DNA from: Streptomyces sp. SID8374
GTDB taxonomy: Bacteria; Actinomycetota; Actinomycetes; Streptomycetales; Streptomycetaceae
Direction: 5' to 3'
Length of the DNA stretch: 64,000 nucleotides
NCBI RefSeq assembly: GCF_009865135.1
Contig: NZ_WWGH01000001.1
Coordinates: forward strand, 1,798,001-1,862,000
Each line of letters starts with the position of its first letter. The stretch's first letter is position 1. Under the pieces are notes generated by a model. The model ran no database searches and was not told the DNA's origin. It worked only from the letters and a program-made list of their open reading frames with translations. Of this stretch, positions 32,214 through 38,852 are shown piece by piece. The position numbers and the translations under genes are program-made.

Positions 32214-33530
32214 TCACCGGCGGGCTCCGCGCACGGCGATCGCCTGACGGTACAGCTCGGCCGTTCCGGCGGCCGCCCGGGCCCAGGTGAAGTTGGCCAG
32301 CACCCGCTCCCGGCCCGCCGCGCCGAGCCGGACACGCAGCTCCGGATCGGCGAGCAGCCGGGCGAGCGCCCCGGCCAGCGCGTCCGGATCACCGGGTGAC
32401 ACGGCGAGGCAGGTCTCCCCGTCGCGGCCGGAGACCTCGGGGATCGCGCCGCCGGTGGTGGCGACGAGGGGGGTGCCGGTGGCCATGGCCTCGGCGGCGG
32501 GCAGCGAGAACCCTTCGTACAGCGAAGGCACACAGGAGACCTGGGCGCTGCGCACGAGGTCGACCAGCTCGGCGTCGCTGATGCCCTTGACGAACTCGAC
32601 GGCGTCGGTGAGCCCGTGCCGCTCTATGGCCCGGGCGACCGGCCCGTCCTCGGCGCGCTTGCCGACCACCACGAGGTGGGCGGCGGGGTTCTCCGTACGG
32701 AGCTTGGCGAGCGCGTCGACGAGGTGGATCAGGCCCTTGAGGGGGACGTCGGCGCTGGAGGTGGTGACGATGCGGCCGGGCACCTCGGCGACGGAGGGGT
32801 CGGGCGACCACAGGTCGGTGTCGGCGCCGATGTGGACGACGCTGATCCGGTCCGCGCGTACGCCGAGGTCCTCGACGATCTCGTCGCGGGAGGAGCCTGA
32901 GACGGTGAGGACGGTGTCCAGCTTGCGGGCGACCCGCTTCTGCATCCGGGTGAAGGCGTACCAGCGGCGTACGGAGGCGCGCCTACGGCGGCCGGCGGCG
33001 GCCGCCAGGTCGAGTCTGCGGTCCACGGTGATGGGGTGGTGGATCGTCGTCACGAGCGGGGCCCCGAGGTCGCCGAGGAGCCCGTAGCCGAGGGTCTGGT
33101 TGTCGTGGACGACGTCGAACTCGCCGCGCCGGGCCAGGAGATGGCGGCGGGCGCGGAGGCTGAAGGTGAGCGGTTCGGGGAAGCCGCCGGTCCACATGGT
33201 GGCGACCTCGGCGAGGTCGACCCAGTTCCGGTACTCGCCCCACTTCGGCGTACGGAACGGGTCGGGCTGCCGGTAGAGGTCGAGGCTGGGGAGCTCGGTG
33301 AGCGGAACGCCCTCGTCCAGCACGGGGTAGGGCTGCGCGCCGATGACCTCGACGCTGTGGCCCAGCCGCGCGAGCTCACGCCCGAGGTGGCGGACGTACA
33401 CACCCTGGCCGCCGCAGAACGGGTTGCCCTTGTACGTGAGGAGCGCGATGCGCAGCGGCCGGTCGCCGGCCCCGGCGGAGGAGCTGCTGTCGCCCGTGCG
33501 GGGGCCCGTCTCTATGGCCTCAGCGGTCAC
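32214..33530 (-). CDS. glycosyltransferase family 4 protein, 438 aa
   Basis: A GT-B fold retaining glycosyltransferase. It has LLTYKGNPFCGGQGVYVRHL (N-terminal G-rich loop), VVHDNQTLGYG, VTTIHHPITVDRRL, and the C-terminal VPSLYEGFSLPAAEAMATGTPLVAT, where the EGFSLPxxE motif binds the sugar nucleotide. It probably adds mannose, glucose or GlcNAc to a lipid or small acceptor. GTG at 33530 begins the operon; a KstR-type box lies 54 bases upstream. A short CACCGGCGG repeat (three copies, about 20 bp apart) covers the end of the gene and the gap to the methyltransferase. Confidence 0.9.
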   Translation of the reverse strand: MTAEAIETGPRTGDSSSSAGAGDRPLRIALLTYKGNPFCGGQGVYVRHLGRELARLGHSVEVIGAQPYPVLDEGVPLTELPSLDLYRQPDPFRTPKWGEYRNWVDLAEVATMWTGGFPEPLTFSLRARRHLLARRGEFDVVHDNQTLGYGLLGDLGAPLVTTIHHPITVDRRLDLAAAAGRRRRASVRRWYAFTRMQKRVARKLDTVLTVSGSSRDEIVEDLGVRADRISVVHIGADTDLWSPDPSVAEVPGRIVTTSSADVPLKGLIHLVDALAKLRTENPAAHLVVVGKRAEDGPVARAIERHGLTDAVEFVKGISDAELVDLVRSAQVSCVPSLYEGFSLPAAEAMATGTPLVATTGGAIPEVSGRDGETCLAVSPGDPDALAGALARLLADPELRVRLGAAGRERVLANFTWARAAAGTAELYRQAIAVRGARR

Positions 33531-33584
33531 ACTCGGCCCCCTTCTGACTGCGTGTTCGCCGGAGCGTAACCGGTAGCGCTAATC

Positions 33585-33598
33585 TAGAACAAGTTTCA
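33585..33598. promoter_or_regulatory. KstR-type operator, exact match, between glycosyltransferase and kstR
   Basis: TAGAACAAGTTTCA fits TnnAACnnGTTnnA at all fixed positions. It is 54 bases before the minus-strand glycosyltransferase start and about 270 bases before kstR, suggesting autoregulation of kstR, control of the glycosyltransferase operon, or both. Confidence 0.8.
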
Positions 33599-33730
33599 GA
33601 CTTGATCGTTCGACGTGCATCGAATCTACCGGCAGGTAGCGTCGGTGTGAGGTCCGGATCAGGTGATTCGCGCCACGGCGGACGCCCTGGCATGCTGTGC
33701 GCGCCCGGTGCGGAACGCAGGGAACGAACC

Positions 33731-33870
33731 GGGGGTCGCGGATCGGACCGGGGTCGCGGATCGAACCGTGGATCGCGGATCACGGAGATCGTGAACGGGG
33801 ACGGCATGACCACGCACGGATCGCGGATCGGGGACAGCATGACCGCGTATGGACGGCGGATGGTGACAGC
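33731..33870 (+). repeat. repeat-rich leader with duplicated start regions upstream of kstR
   Basis: GGTCGCGGATCGGACCG-type units recur at about 18-bp steps from 33733 and again near 33819. Then GGGGACGGCATGACC, GGGGACAGCATGACC and GGTGACAGCATGACC place ATG codons at 33806, 33839 and 33871. The first two share a 22-codon frame that ends in TGA at 33872-33874, overlapping the real kstR start as ATGA. Confidence 0.7.
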
Positions 33871-34518
33871 ATGACCGCGGACGCCAGACCGGCAGCGCAT
33901 CCGCCGACGGACCGCGCGACGCCGCCGCTCACCGAGCGGCAGGAGGCCCGCCGCCGCCGCATCCTGCACGCCAGCGCGCAGCTCGCCAGCCGCGGCGGGT
34001 TCGAGGCGGTGCAGATGCGTGAGGTGGCGGAGGCGGCCGGGGTCGCCCTGGGCACCCTCTACCGCTACTTCCCCTCCAAGATCCACCTGCTGGTCGCCAC
34101 CATGCAGGACCAGCTCCAGCACATGCACACCACGCTCCGCAAGCGCCCCCCGGCCGGGGACGACGCGGCCCAGCGGGTCGCCGAGACCCTGATGCGCGCC
34201 TTCCGCGCCCTCCAGCGCGAACCGCACCTGGCGGACGCCATGGTCCGCGCCCTCACCTTCGCGGACCGCAGCGTGAGCCCCGAGGTGGACACGGTCTCCC
34301 GCCTCACGACGGCGATCATCCTGGACGCGATGGGCCTGGAACACCCGACCCCGGAGCAGCTCTCGGCGGTCCGGGTCATCGAACACACCTGGCACTCGGC
34401 ACTGATCACCTGGCTGTCGGGCCGGGCGTCGATCGCCCAGGTCAAGATCGACATCGAGACGGTCTGCCGCCTGATCGACCTGACCCAGGAGAGCGAAGCG
34501 GCCCCATGGCCTGGGTAG
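33871..34518 (+). CDS. kstR: TetR family regulator resembling KstR (cholesterol catabolism repressor), 215 aa
   Basis: The N-terminal helix-turn-helix (about residues 27-75) reads RRRRILHASAQLASRGGFEAVQMREVAEAAGVALGTLYRYFPSK, in blocks nearly identical to my memory of M. tuberculosis KstR. The ligand domain keeps TLMRAFRALQREPHLADAM and WHSALITWLSGRAS, also KstR-like. KstR represses sterol side-chain genes and is released by a CoA-thioester intermediate. ATG at 33871 is coupled to a 22-codon upstream frame. A KstR-type box upstream and the boxes before thiolase, P450, MaoC and acyl-CoA dehydrogenase genes support the call. It overlaps the next small gene by 13 bases. Confidence 0.88.
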   Translation: MTADARPAAHPPTDRATPPLTERQEARRRRILHASAQLASRGGFEAVQMREVAEAAGVALGTLYRYFPSKIHLLVATMQDQLQHMHTTLRKRPPAGDDAAQRVAETLMRAFRALQREPHLADAMVRALTFADRSVSPEVDTVSRLTTAIILDAMGLEHPTPEQLSAVRVIEHTWHSALITWLSGRASIAQVKIDIETVCRLIDLTQESEAAPWPG

Positions 34519-34832
34519 TGGGGACAAACCTGCTCCTGGGGCTGCTGCTGATCGCCATGGGATCGGCAGCGCTCCGGACAGGGTGGATCGTGCCCACAGC
34601 ACGCCGCCACGTCACGAGGCCCCGACTATACGGATGCGGCGCCCTGCTCATGGGGGCCTCCCTCGTCCTCCAGAGCCTCATGTACTTCGGGGCCCTGCCG
34701 GGCCTTTCCTGGGAGGCCCGCTTCCTCGGCGGGAACGCCCTGCTGCTCGGCGGGGTGCTCCTGATGCTCGTCAGCCAGTTGCTGCCGACGCGGCGGGATA
34801 GCACTTCCGGGGCCCGTCCGGGGCGAGGCTGA
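34506..34832 (+). CDS. small membrane protein, 108 aa, coupled to kstR
   Basis: Begins inside the end of kstR. Hydrophobic segments at residues 3-22 (WVVGTNLLLGLLLIAMGSAA), 43-63 (GCGALLMGASLVLQSLMYFG) and 72-92 (FLGGNALLLGGVLLMLVSQ), so about three membrane helices. Only short basic loops lie between them. The overlap suggests co-transcription with kstR but gives no function. The final 60 bases overlap the convergent XRE gene. Confidence 0.75.
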   Translation: MAWVVGTNLLLGLLLIAMGSAALRTGWIVPTARRHVTRPRLYGCGALLMGASLVLQSLMYFGALPGLSWEARFLGGNALLLGGVLLMLVSQLLPTRRDSTSGARPGRG

Positions 34833-35655
34833 CGCAGACGCGCAGGGCCTCCGGGCTGTCCGTGGCGACCATGGGCGTGTGGAGGCGCACCCCGGTCGCG
34901 TACTTGTCCGGCACGGTGACCGTCTGCGGCTCCCCGCCCGCCGCCGAGACGGTGAAGACGTCCCCGATGCGCTGCCCCCAGACCCGCACCCACCCGGCGC
35001 CGCACCCGACTTCGTACCGCAGGTCGATGCGGAGGCCGGGGAGGGGCCGGTGGGTGCTGACCGTGGCCGGGTGCATGCCGCACCGGGTGGCGATGACGTC
35101 CCGCCCCGTACACGGCTCCCCGTGACAGGCGAACTCGGGCTCGGAGGAGACCGGGGCATCGGCCGGGGCATCGGCGCTCTCCGACCGCCAGGGGCCTGCC
35201 ACGACCAGCCAGGCGGTGCACAGGAGTGCGGCGGCGAGGACGGCGGCGGTGCGCGCGTGACGGAGGGCGGGACGCCGGGGTTCTTCGCGTACGGGAATCT
35301 CTTCGGGTACGGATACGGGTGCGGGTGCGGACAGGGGCGCGGGTGCGGGTAAGCGCTCAGGCACAGCTACAGTTACAGCCGCGACCGGGCGCGGGGGCCG
35401 GTTCCTCGCCGTCTCGGCACGCTCCCACAGGGCCAGCGGCCGCGCGGGAGACTGCCGGGCGAGGCGGCACAGGGCCACGACCGCGGCGCGCGGCGGGTGG
35501 GCCTTCCCGTTGAGGTAACGCTCCCAGGACGACTTGCTGTACGGGGTCTGGGCCGCGAGCTCCTTCAGCGAGAGCCCGCTTCGCGACCGGAGGACCCGCA
35601 GGGCCTCGGCGCAGGCGCTCTCCTCGGCGGTCCGCTCCAGGGGCGGGAGGCTCAT
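34771..35655 (-). CDS. membrane-anchored XRE-type regulator with DUF2690 exterior domain, 294 aa
   Basis: An N-terminal helix-turn-helix (about 15-70, LRSRSGLSLKELAAQTPYSKSSWERYLNG) is joined by a Pro/Ala/Val linker to one membrane helix (about residues 135-155, AAVLAAALLCTAWLVVAG). The exterior domain has CHGEPCTGRDV and paired cysteines (CGM, VGCGAGW, RVCVSL, KCYP) as in DUF2690. The build suggests a one-component sensor that reads an outside signal and binds DNA on the inside. Its ATG overlaps the stop of the next upstream gene (ATGA), a paralogue with the same helix-turn-helix. Confidence 0.87.
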   Translation of the reverse strand: MSLPPLERTAEESACAEALRVLRSRSGLSLKELAAQTPYSKSSWERYLNGKAHPPRAAVVALCRLARQSPARPLALWERAETARNRPPRPVAAVTVAVPERLPAPAPLSAPAPVSVPEEIPVREEPRRPALRHARTAAVLAAALLCTAWLVVAGPWRSESADAPADAPVSSEPEFACHGEPCTGRDVIATRCGMHPATVSTHRPLPGLRIDLRYEVGCGAGWVRVWGQRIGDVFTVSAAGGEPQTVTVPDKYATGVRLHTPMVATDSPEALRVCVSLAPDGPRKCYPAASAATG

Positions 35656-36503
35656 CCGCGTAACACCTTCCAGGTGTCGGGCCCGACCAGCCCGTCGTCC
35701 TCGATGCCCGCCTTGGCCTGCAACCGCTTGACGGCCTGCTCGGTGTTGGGGCCGTAGACCCCGTCGACGGCCCCCGGGTCGAAGCCCGCCTCACGCAACA
35801 GGCACTGGGCCTCGACGACGTCCCAGCTGGTGGAGTTGTGGGCGAGGACGGTGCGGTGCGTACCACTGTGCCCGGCGTAGGTACGGCCGCCGTGCTGCTG
35901 GATGCGGCAGGGGTAGGAGGTCTCGCGCCCCCAGACGTAAGGCCCGTCGTGGGCGCTGGTGAACGGGGACCGCGGGGCGGCGGCCCTGCTCTCCGACTGC
36001 CACGGCTCGGCGACCAGCACCCCACCTCCGACGGCGACCCCGGCCCCCAGAACGACGAGCGCGGGCCACCGCCGCCACCAGGGACCGGGGGCGTCAGCGG
36101 TACGGGGCACAGGGTCGGGGTTGGGGTTGGGGTTCGGGTCTGGATCCGGGTTCGGGTCTGGGTCGGGCACCGCACCAGCCGTACGCGATACGACGCCCTG
36201 CCCCACCCCCTCCTCACTCTCGCCCCGCTCCTTCCGCGCGGCCGCATCCGCAGCCGCCACTTCACGCAGGGCGAGCAACGGCACCGGGTCGCACCCCGCC
36301 ACGGTGCACAACGCCCGTACCGCGTCCGCCGAAGGAAGGCTGCGGCCGTTCAGATACCGCTCCCAGGAGGACTTGCTGTACGCCGTCTTCCGCTCCAGCG
36401 CCACCAGGGTCAGCCCGCTGCGGCTCTTCACCGTCCGCAGCTCCACGACCAGCTCGGCGGCCGACCCGCTCAAGGACTCCGGCAGCTCCCGCCCCCGCGG
36501 CAT
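35652..36503 (-). CDS. membrane-anchored XRE-type regulator with peptidoglycan-binding domain, 283 aa
   Basis: The helix-turn-helix (about 18-75) contains TAYSKSSWERYLNGRSLPS, shared with the adjacent paralogue. A DPNP-repeat linker encoded by G-rich repeats leads to a membrane helix (PALVVLGAGVAVGGGVLVA, about residues 145-165). The C-terminal 70 residues form a peptidoglycan-binding domain: VEAQCLLREAGFDPGAVDGVYGPNTEQAVKRLQ. This is a plausible cell-wall-sensing regulator. ATG at 36503. The operon of two such regulators is divergent from a secreted transpeptidase-like gene that could be its target. Confidence 0.88.
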   Translation of the reverse strand: MPRGRELPESLSGSAAELVVELRTVKSRSGLTLVALERKTAYSKSSWERYLNGRSLPSADAVRALCTVAGCDPVPLLALREVAAADAAARKERGESEEGVGQGVVSRTAGAVPDPDPNPDPDPNPNPNPDPVPRTADAPGPWWRRWPALVVLGAGVAVGGGVLVAEPWQSESRAAAPRSPFTSAHDGPYVWGRETSYPCRIQQHGGRTYAGHSGTHRTVLAHNSTSWDVVEAQCLLREAGFDPGAVDGVYGPNTEQAVKRLQAKAGIEDDGLVGPDTWKVLRG

Positions 36504-36920
36504 AGCGCTTCCCCTCTTTCCTGCCCTGCAACATCACCGGCACCGGCAACCCACCACGTACCAGTAGGACTTCGCCCCGCTTCCTCCCCTGGAGGGGCTG
36601 CTCAGAATATTCCACTGCCACACGCAGCCACGCAAAGAAGGCTGATAATTACGCCTATGCGGCGTTATGCAGCCTGTGCCGCCTCGGTCGCCCCCACCCG
36701 GCTACCCCGCGCGGGACATCCCGTCCCACCCCTGGGACGTCCCCCCACAGCTTCATGGATGACGGTATATCGCCAGCTCAGAGAGGTGGCCGTCCCACCT
36801 TTTCCCATCACCCCGATCCGTGTGGACGCCGGGCCGACGGGACGGGCAAGGTCTGGCCCAGCGAGTGGCGGAGCCGAGACTCCCCACTCCACCAGCCAGA
36901 GAAGAACGGGGACTTGCTCC
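36504..36920. other. 417-base divergent control region
   Basis: Lies between the minus-strand regulator pair and the plus-strand secreted-protein gene. It holds GATAAT near 36643, a plausible -10 for the plus strand but without a clear -35. A short CCCCT-AGGGG inverted repeat lies near 36590, and partly symmetric GGGACATCCC/GGGACGTCCC repeats lie around 36713-36745. No reading frame here has convincing codon use. Target sites for the two regulators may be here but cannot be named. Confidence 0.4.
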
Positions 36921-37547
36921 ATGACCATGACCAATCAGACCCTCCGCACCCGCTTCGCACCGGCCGCCCTGGCCGTGGTACTCCTGAGCACCGGCATGTC
37001 CGTGGCCACCGCCCAGCCGGCCGCCGCCCAGCCGGCCGAAGCGGCACCGGCGTTCGCGGCGGCGGGCAAGAAGCAGGCGAAGCCGAAGCAGTACCTCAAG
37101 TTCGTCAAGAACAAGAAGAACCCGAGCAACTCCAAGCTGCACCTGATGACAGCGGGCAAGAAGAAGCCCGTCGCCACCTGGCGGGCCGGCTCGGGCAACG
37201 GTTCGACGAACGCCTGCAAGCCGAACGCGGGTTGGCTCCCCAACGGCTCGTACAAGATCGAGTTCCACAAGAAGAACTTCAACGGGAGCGCGATCAAGGG
37301 CTACGTCATCAAGTTGCAGGACAAGAAGTGCAGCAACGGCACCAAGCGCACGGAACTCTTCATCCACAGCGAGATGCAGAAGAACGGCAAGCAGGGCCCG
37401 AAGAAGGGCAAGGACTCCCCGTGGCGCTGGGACGGCAACGGCGACTACAAGTCCCTGGCCTGCATCAAGCTGAAGCCGGCCCACATCAAGTCCCTGTTCG
37501 CCAAGTCCTCGGCCAAGGGCTGGCCCAAGACCCTCAAGGTCGTCTGA
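36921..37547 (+). CDS. secreted L,D-transpeptidase-like (YkuD-related) protein, 208 aa
   Basis: An N-terminal signal peptide (APAALAVVLLSTGMSVATAQPAAA) precedes a Lys-rich mature protein. The active-site pattern of YkuD transpeptidases, HxxxSHGCIR, appears here as IHSEM (His149) and KSLACIKL (Cys181), so the nucleophile and the upstream His are kept but the flanking residues differ. Such enzymes form 3-3 cross-links in peptidoglycan; activity should not be taken as certain. ATG at 36921 (a second ATG follows two codons later). A strong hairpin terminator lies 53 bases after the stop. Confidence 0.75.
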   Translation: MTMTNQTLRTRFAPAALAVVLLSTGMSVATAQPAAAQPAEAAPAFAAAGKKQAKPKQYLKFVKNKKNPSNSKLHLMTAGKKKPVATWRAGSGNGSTNACKPNAGWLPNGSYKIEFHKKNFNGSAIKGYVIKLQDKKCSNGTKRTELFIHSEMQKNGKQGPKKGKDSPWRWDGNGDYKSLACIKLKPAHIKSLFAKSSAKGWPKTLKVV

Positions 37548-37599
37548 CCCCTCGGGCATTCCCGGTGACCGAACCGGCCCCCTGAGCACCACCCACCCT

Positions 37600-37639
37600 G
37601 CTCCCCTCCGGCGGAATGACCACCCCGCCGGAGGGGAGC
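37600..37639 (+). terminator. hairpin terminator
   Basis: A perfect 15-bp G+C-rich stem (37600-37614 with 37625-37639) with a 10-base loop, ending 77 bases before the SseB-like gene. It insulates the toxin locus from the transpeptidase-like gene. Confidence 0.8.
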
Positions 37640-37716
37640 GGTCGTTTGCGCTCCGGGGGCGACCTGACCGCTTTCCACATTGCTGCCGTGAAGAACGCCA
37701 TGACACCATCCCGTAC

Positions 37717-38220
37717 GTGACTGACCACGGGGACGACATACCTGAGCCCGGCCGCCGGTCCAGGCTCGCCGATCTGGCCGACTGGACCGTATCCGAAGGG
37801 CGGGAGGCCGACACGCCACGGGCATCCGAACCGGCGCCTTCCGAGAATCCAGCGGATCAGCTGTCGGTCGCGCGGCGCGAGTTCGCGAGACTGCTGGGCG
37901 AGTTCCGTCGTACGGCGGTGCTGGTGCCGTTCGACGAACACGGGAGTCTGTGGACGGCGGACCAAAACGGCGTCCGGTGGATCTGTGCGTTCTCGGACGA
38001 AGAGGCGCTGGCCCGGTTCGCGCTCGCACAGGGGGACGGCGCACGGGAGTGGACGTACCGCACGATCCTCGGTGCGCGCCTGCTGGACGTGATGGTGCCG
38101 ATGCTGTCGGGCCCGGCGGGAGTCGCACTGGATGCGGGGAGCACGGACGGCGTGCTGTTCCCGCCGGTCGCGGGCATCGTGCCCGACCATGTGGCGGTCG
38201 ATCTGGGGGAGACGGGATGA
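37717..38220 (+). CDS. SseB-family-like protein at head of RHS toxin locus, 167 aa
   Basis: The C-terminal 110 residues resemble the SseB N-terminal domain: ARLLGEFRRTAVLVPFDEHGSLWTADQNGVRWICAFSDEEALARFA. This fold is common in actinobacterial type VII and polymorphic toxin loci, where its role (chaperone or immunity-related) is unclear. GTG at 37717 is the first start in frame. Its stop overlaps the ATG of the next gene (ATGA). It forms a tightly coupled set with the two genes downstream. Confidence 0.8.
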   Translation: MTDHGDDIPEPGRRSRLADLADWTVSEGREADTPRASEPAPSENPADQLSVARREFARLLGEFRRTAVLVPFDEHGSLWTADQNGVRWICAFSDEEALARFALAQGDGAREWTYRTILGARLLDVMVPMLSGPAGVALDAGSTDGVLFPPVAGIVPDHVAVDLGETG

Positions 38221-38852
38221 GCGGGGACAGCGCGGATCTGGATGTGTCGGCGGCGGCTCTGGCGCAGATAGCGAAGGGCATCGATCTGGCACACGCCGAG
38301 TTGAAGGACCTCGGCTCCATCGGCAGGGCGTCGGCGGGGCGGGGTTTCTCGGATCTCGCCCTGTCCGGGCTGGAGTTGGGGCACGGCGGTCTGACGTCGG
38401 AGTTCGAGACGTTCTGCAAGCGGTGGGAGTGGGGGGTGCGGACACTGTCCCAGCGGGGCAACGACCTCGCTGCGGGGCTCGGTCTGTCGGCGGGCTCGTT
38501 CGCGGAGCAGGAGCGGTACGTCAAGGACTCGCTCAAGATCGTGGTGAACTCCGCAAACGGGAACCCGTATCTGTCGGAGGACGAGGTCAAGGACATGAGC
38601 TGGGACACGATCAGCACCCAGCGGGCCTTCGACAATCCGGACTGGGGCGTGGATTCCTTCAAGGACGCGCACAGCGAGGTGAAGCAGCAGTGGAAGGACA
38701 CCGGTTACGACGTGGGGGACGCGCTGCTGGACGCCTCGGGTGTCGACGAGGCGCAGCGTGAAGAGATCGACGCGTGGGGCAAGGAGCACCTCAAGCCCTC
38801 CCCGGAGACCGTGGCACAGGCCGAGGAGCCTCGCTGGGGGGAGAGTCGCTGA
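38217..38852 (+). CDS. helical protein encoded with RHS toxin (WXG/ESX-like context), 211 aa
   Basis: ATG at 38217 overlaps the SseB-like stop; its own TGA at 38850-38852 overlaps the RHS start (TGATG). The first 120 residues are alpha-helical and lack the WxG tripeptide; the sequence ends with an acidic tail. Its size and position resemble secreted or chaperone partners placed before LXG/WXG-type toxin genes. No conserved catalytic residue is seen. The family is not recognised. Confidence 0.75.
   Translation: MSGDSADLDVSAAALAQIAKGIDLAHAELKDLGSIGRASAGRGFSDLALSGLELGHGGLTSEFETFCKRWEWGVRTLSQRGNDLAAGLGLSAGSFAEQERYVKDSLKIVVNSANGNPYLSEDEVKDMSWDTISTQRAFDNPDWGVDSFKDAHSEVKQQWKDTGYDVGDALLDASGVDEAQREEIDAWGKEHLKPSPETVAQAEEPRWGESR

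Noticed and set aside
32171..32230. CACCGGCGG repeat as a separate regulatory array
   Set aside because: Only three imperfect copies, partly inside the end of the glycosyltransferase gene; too short to support a function.
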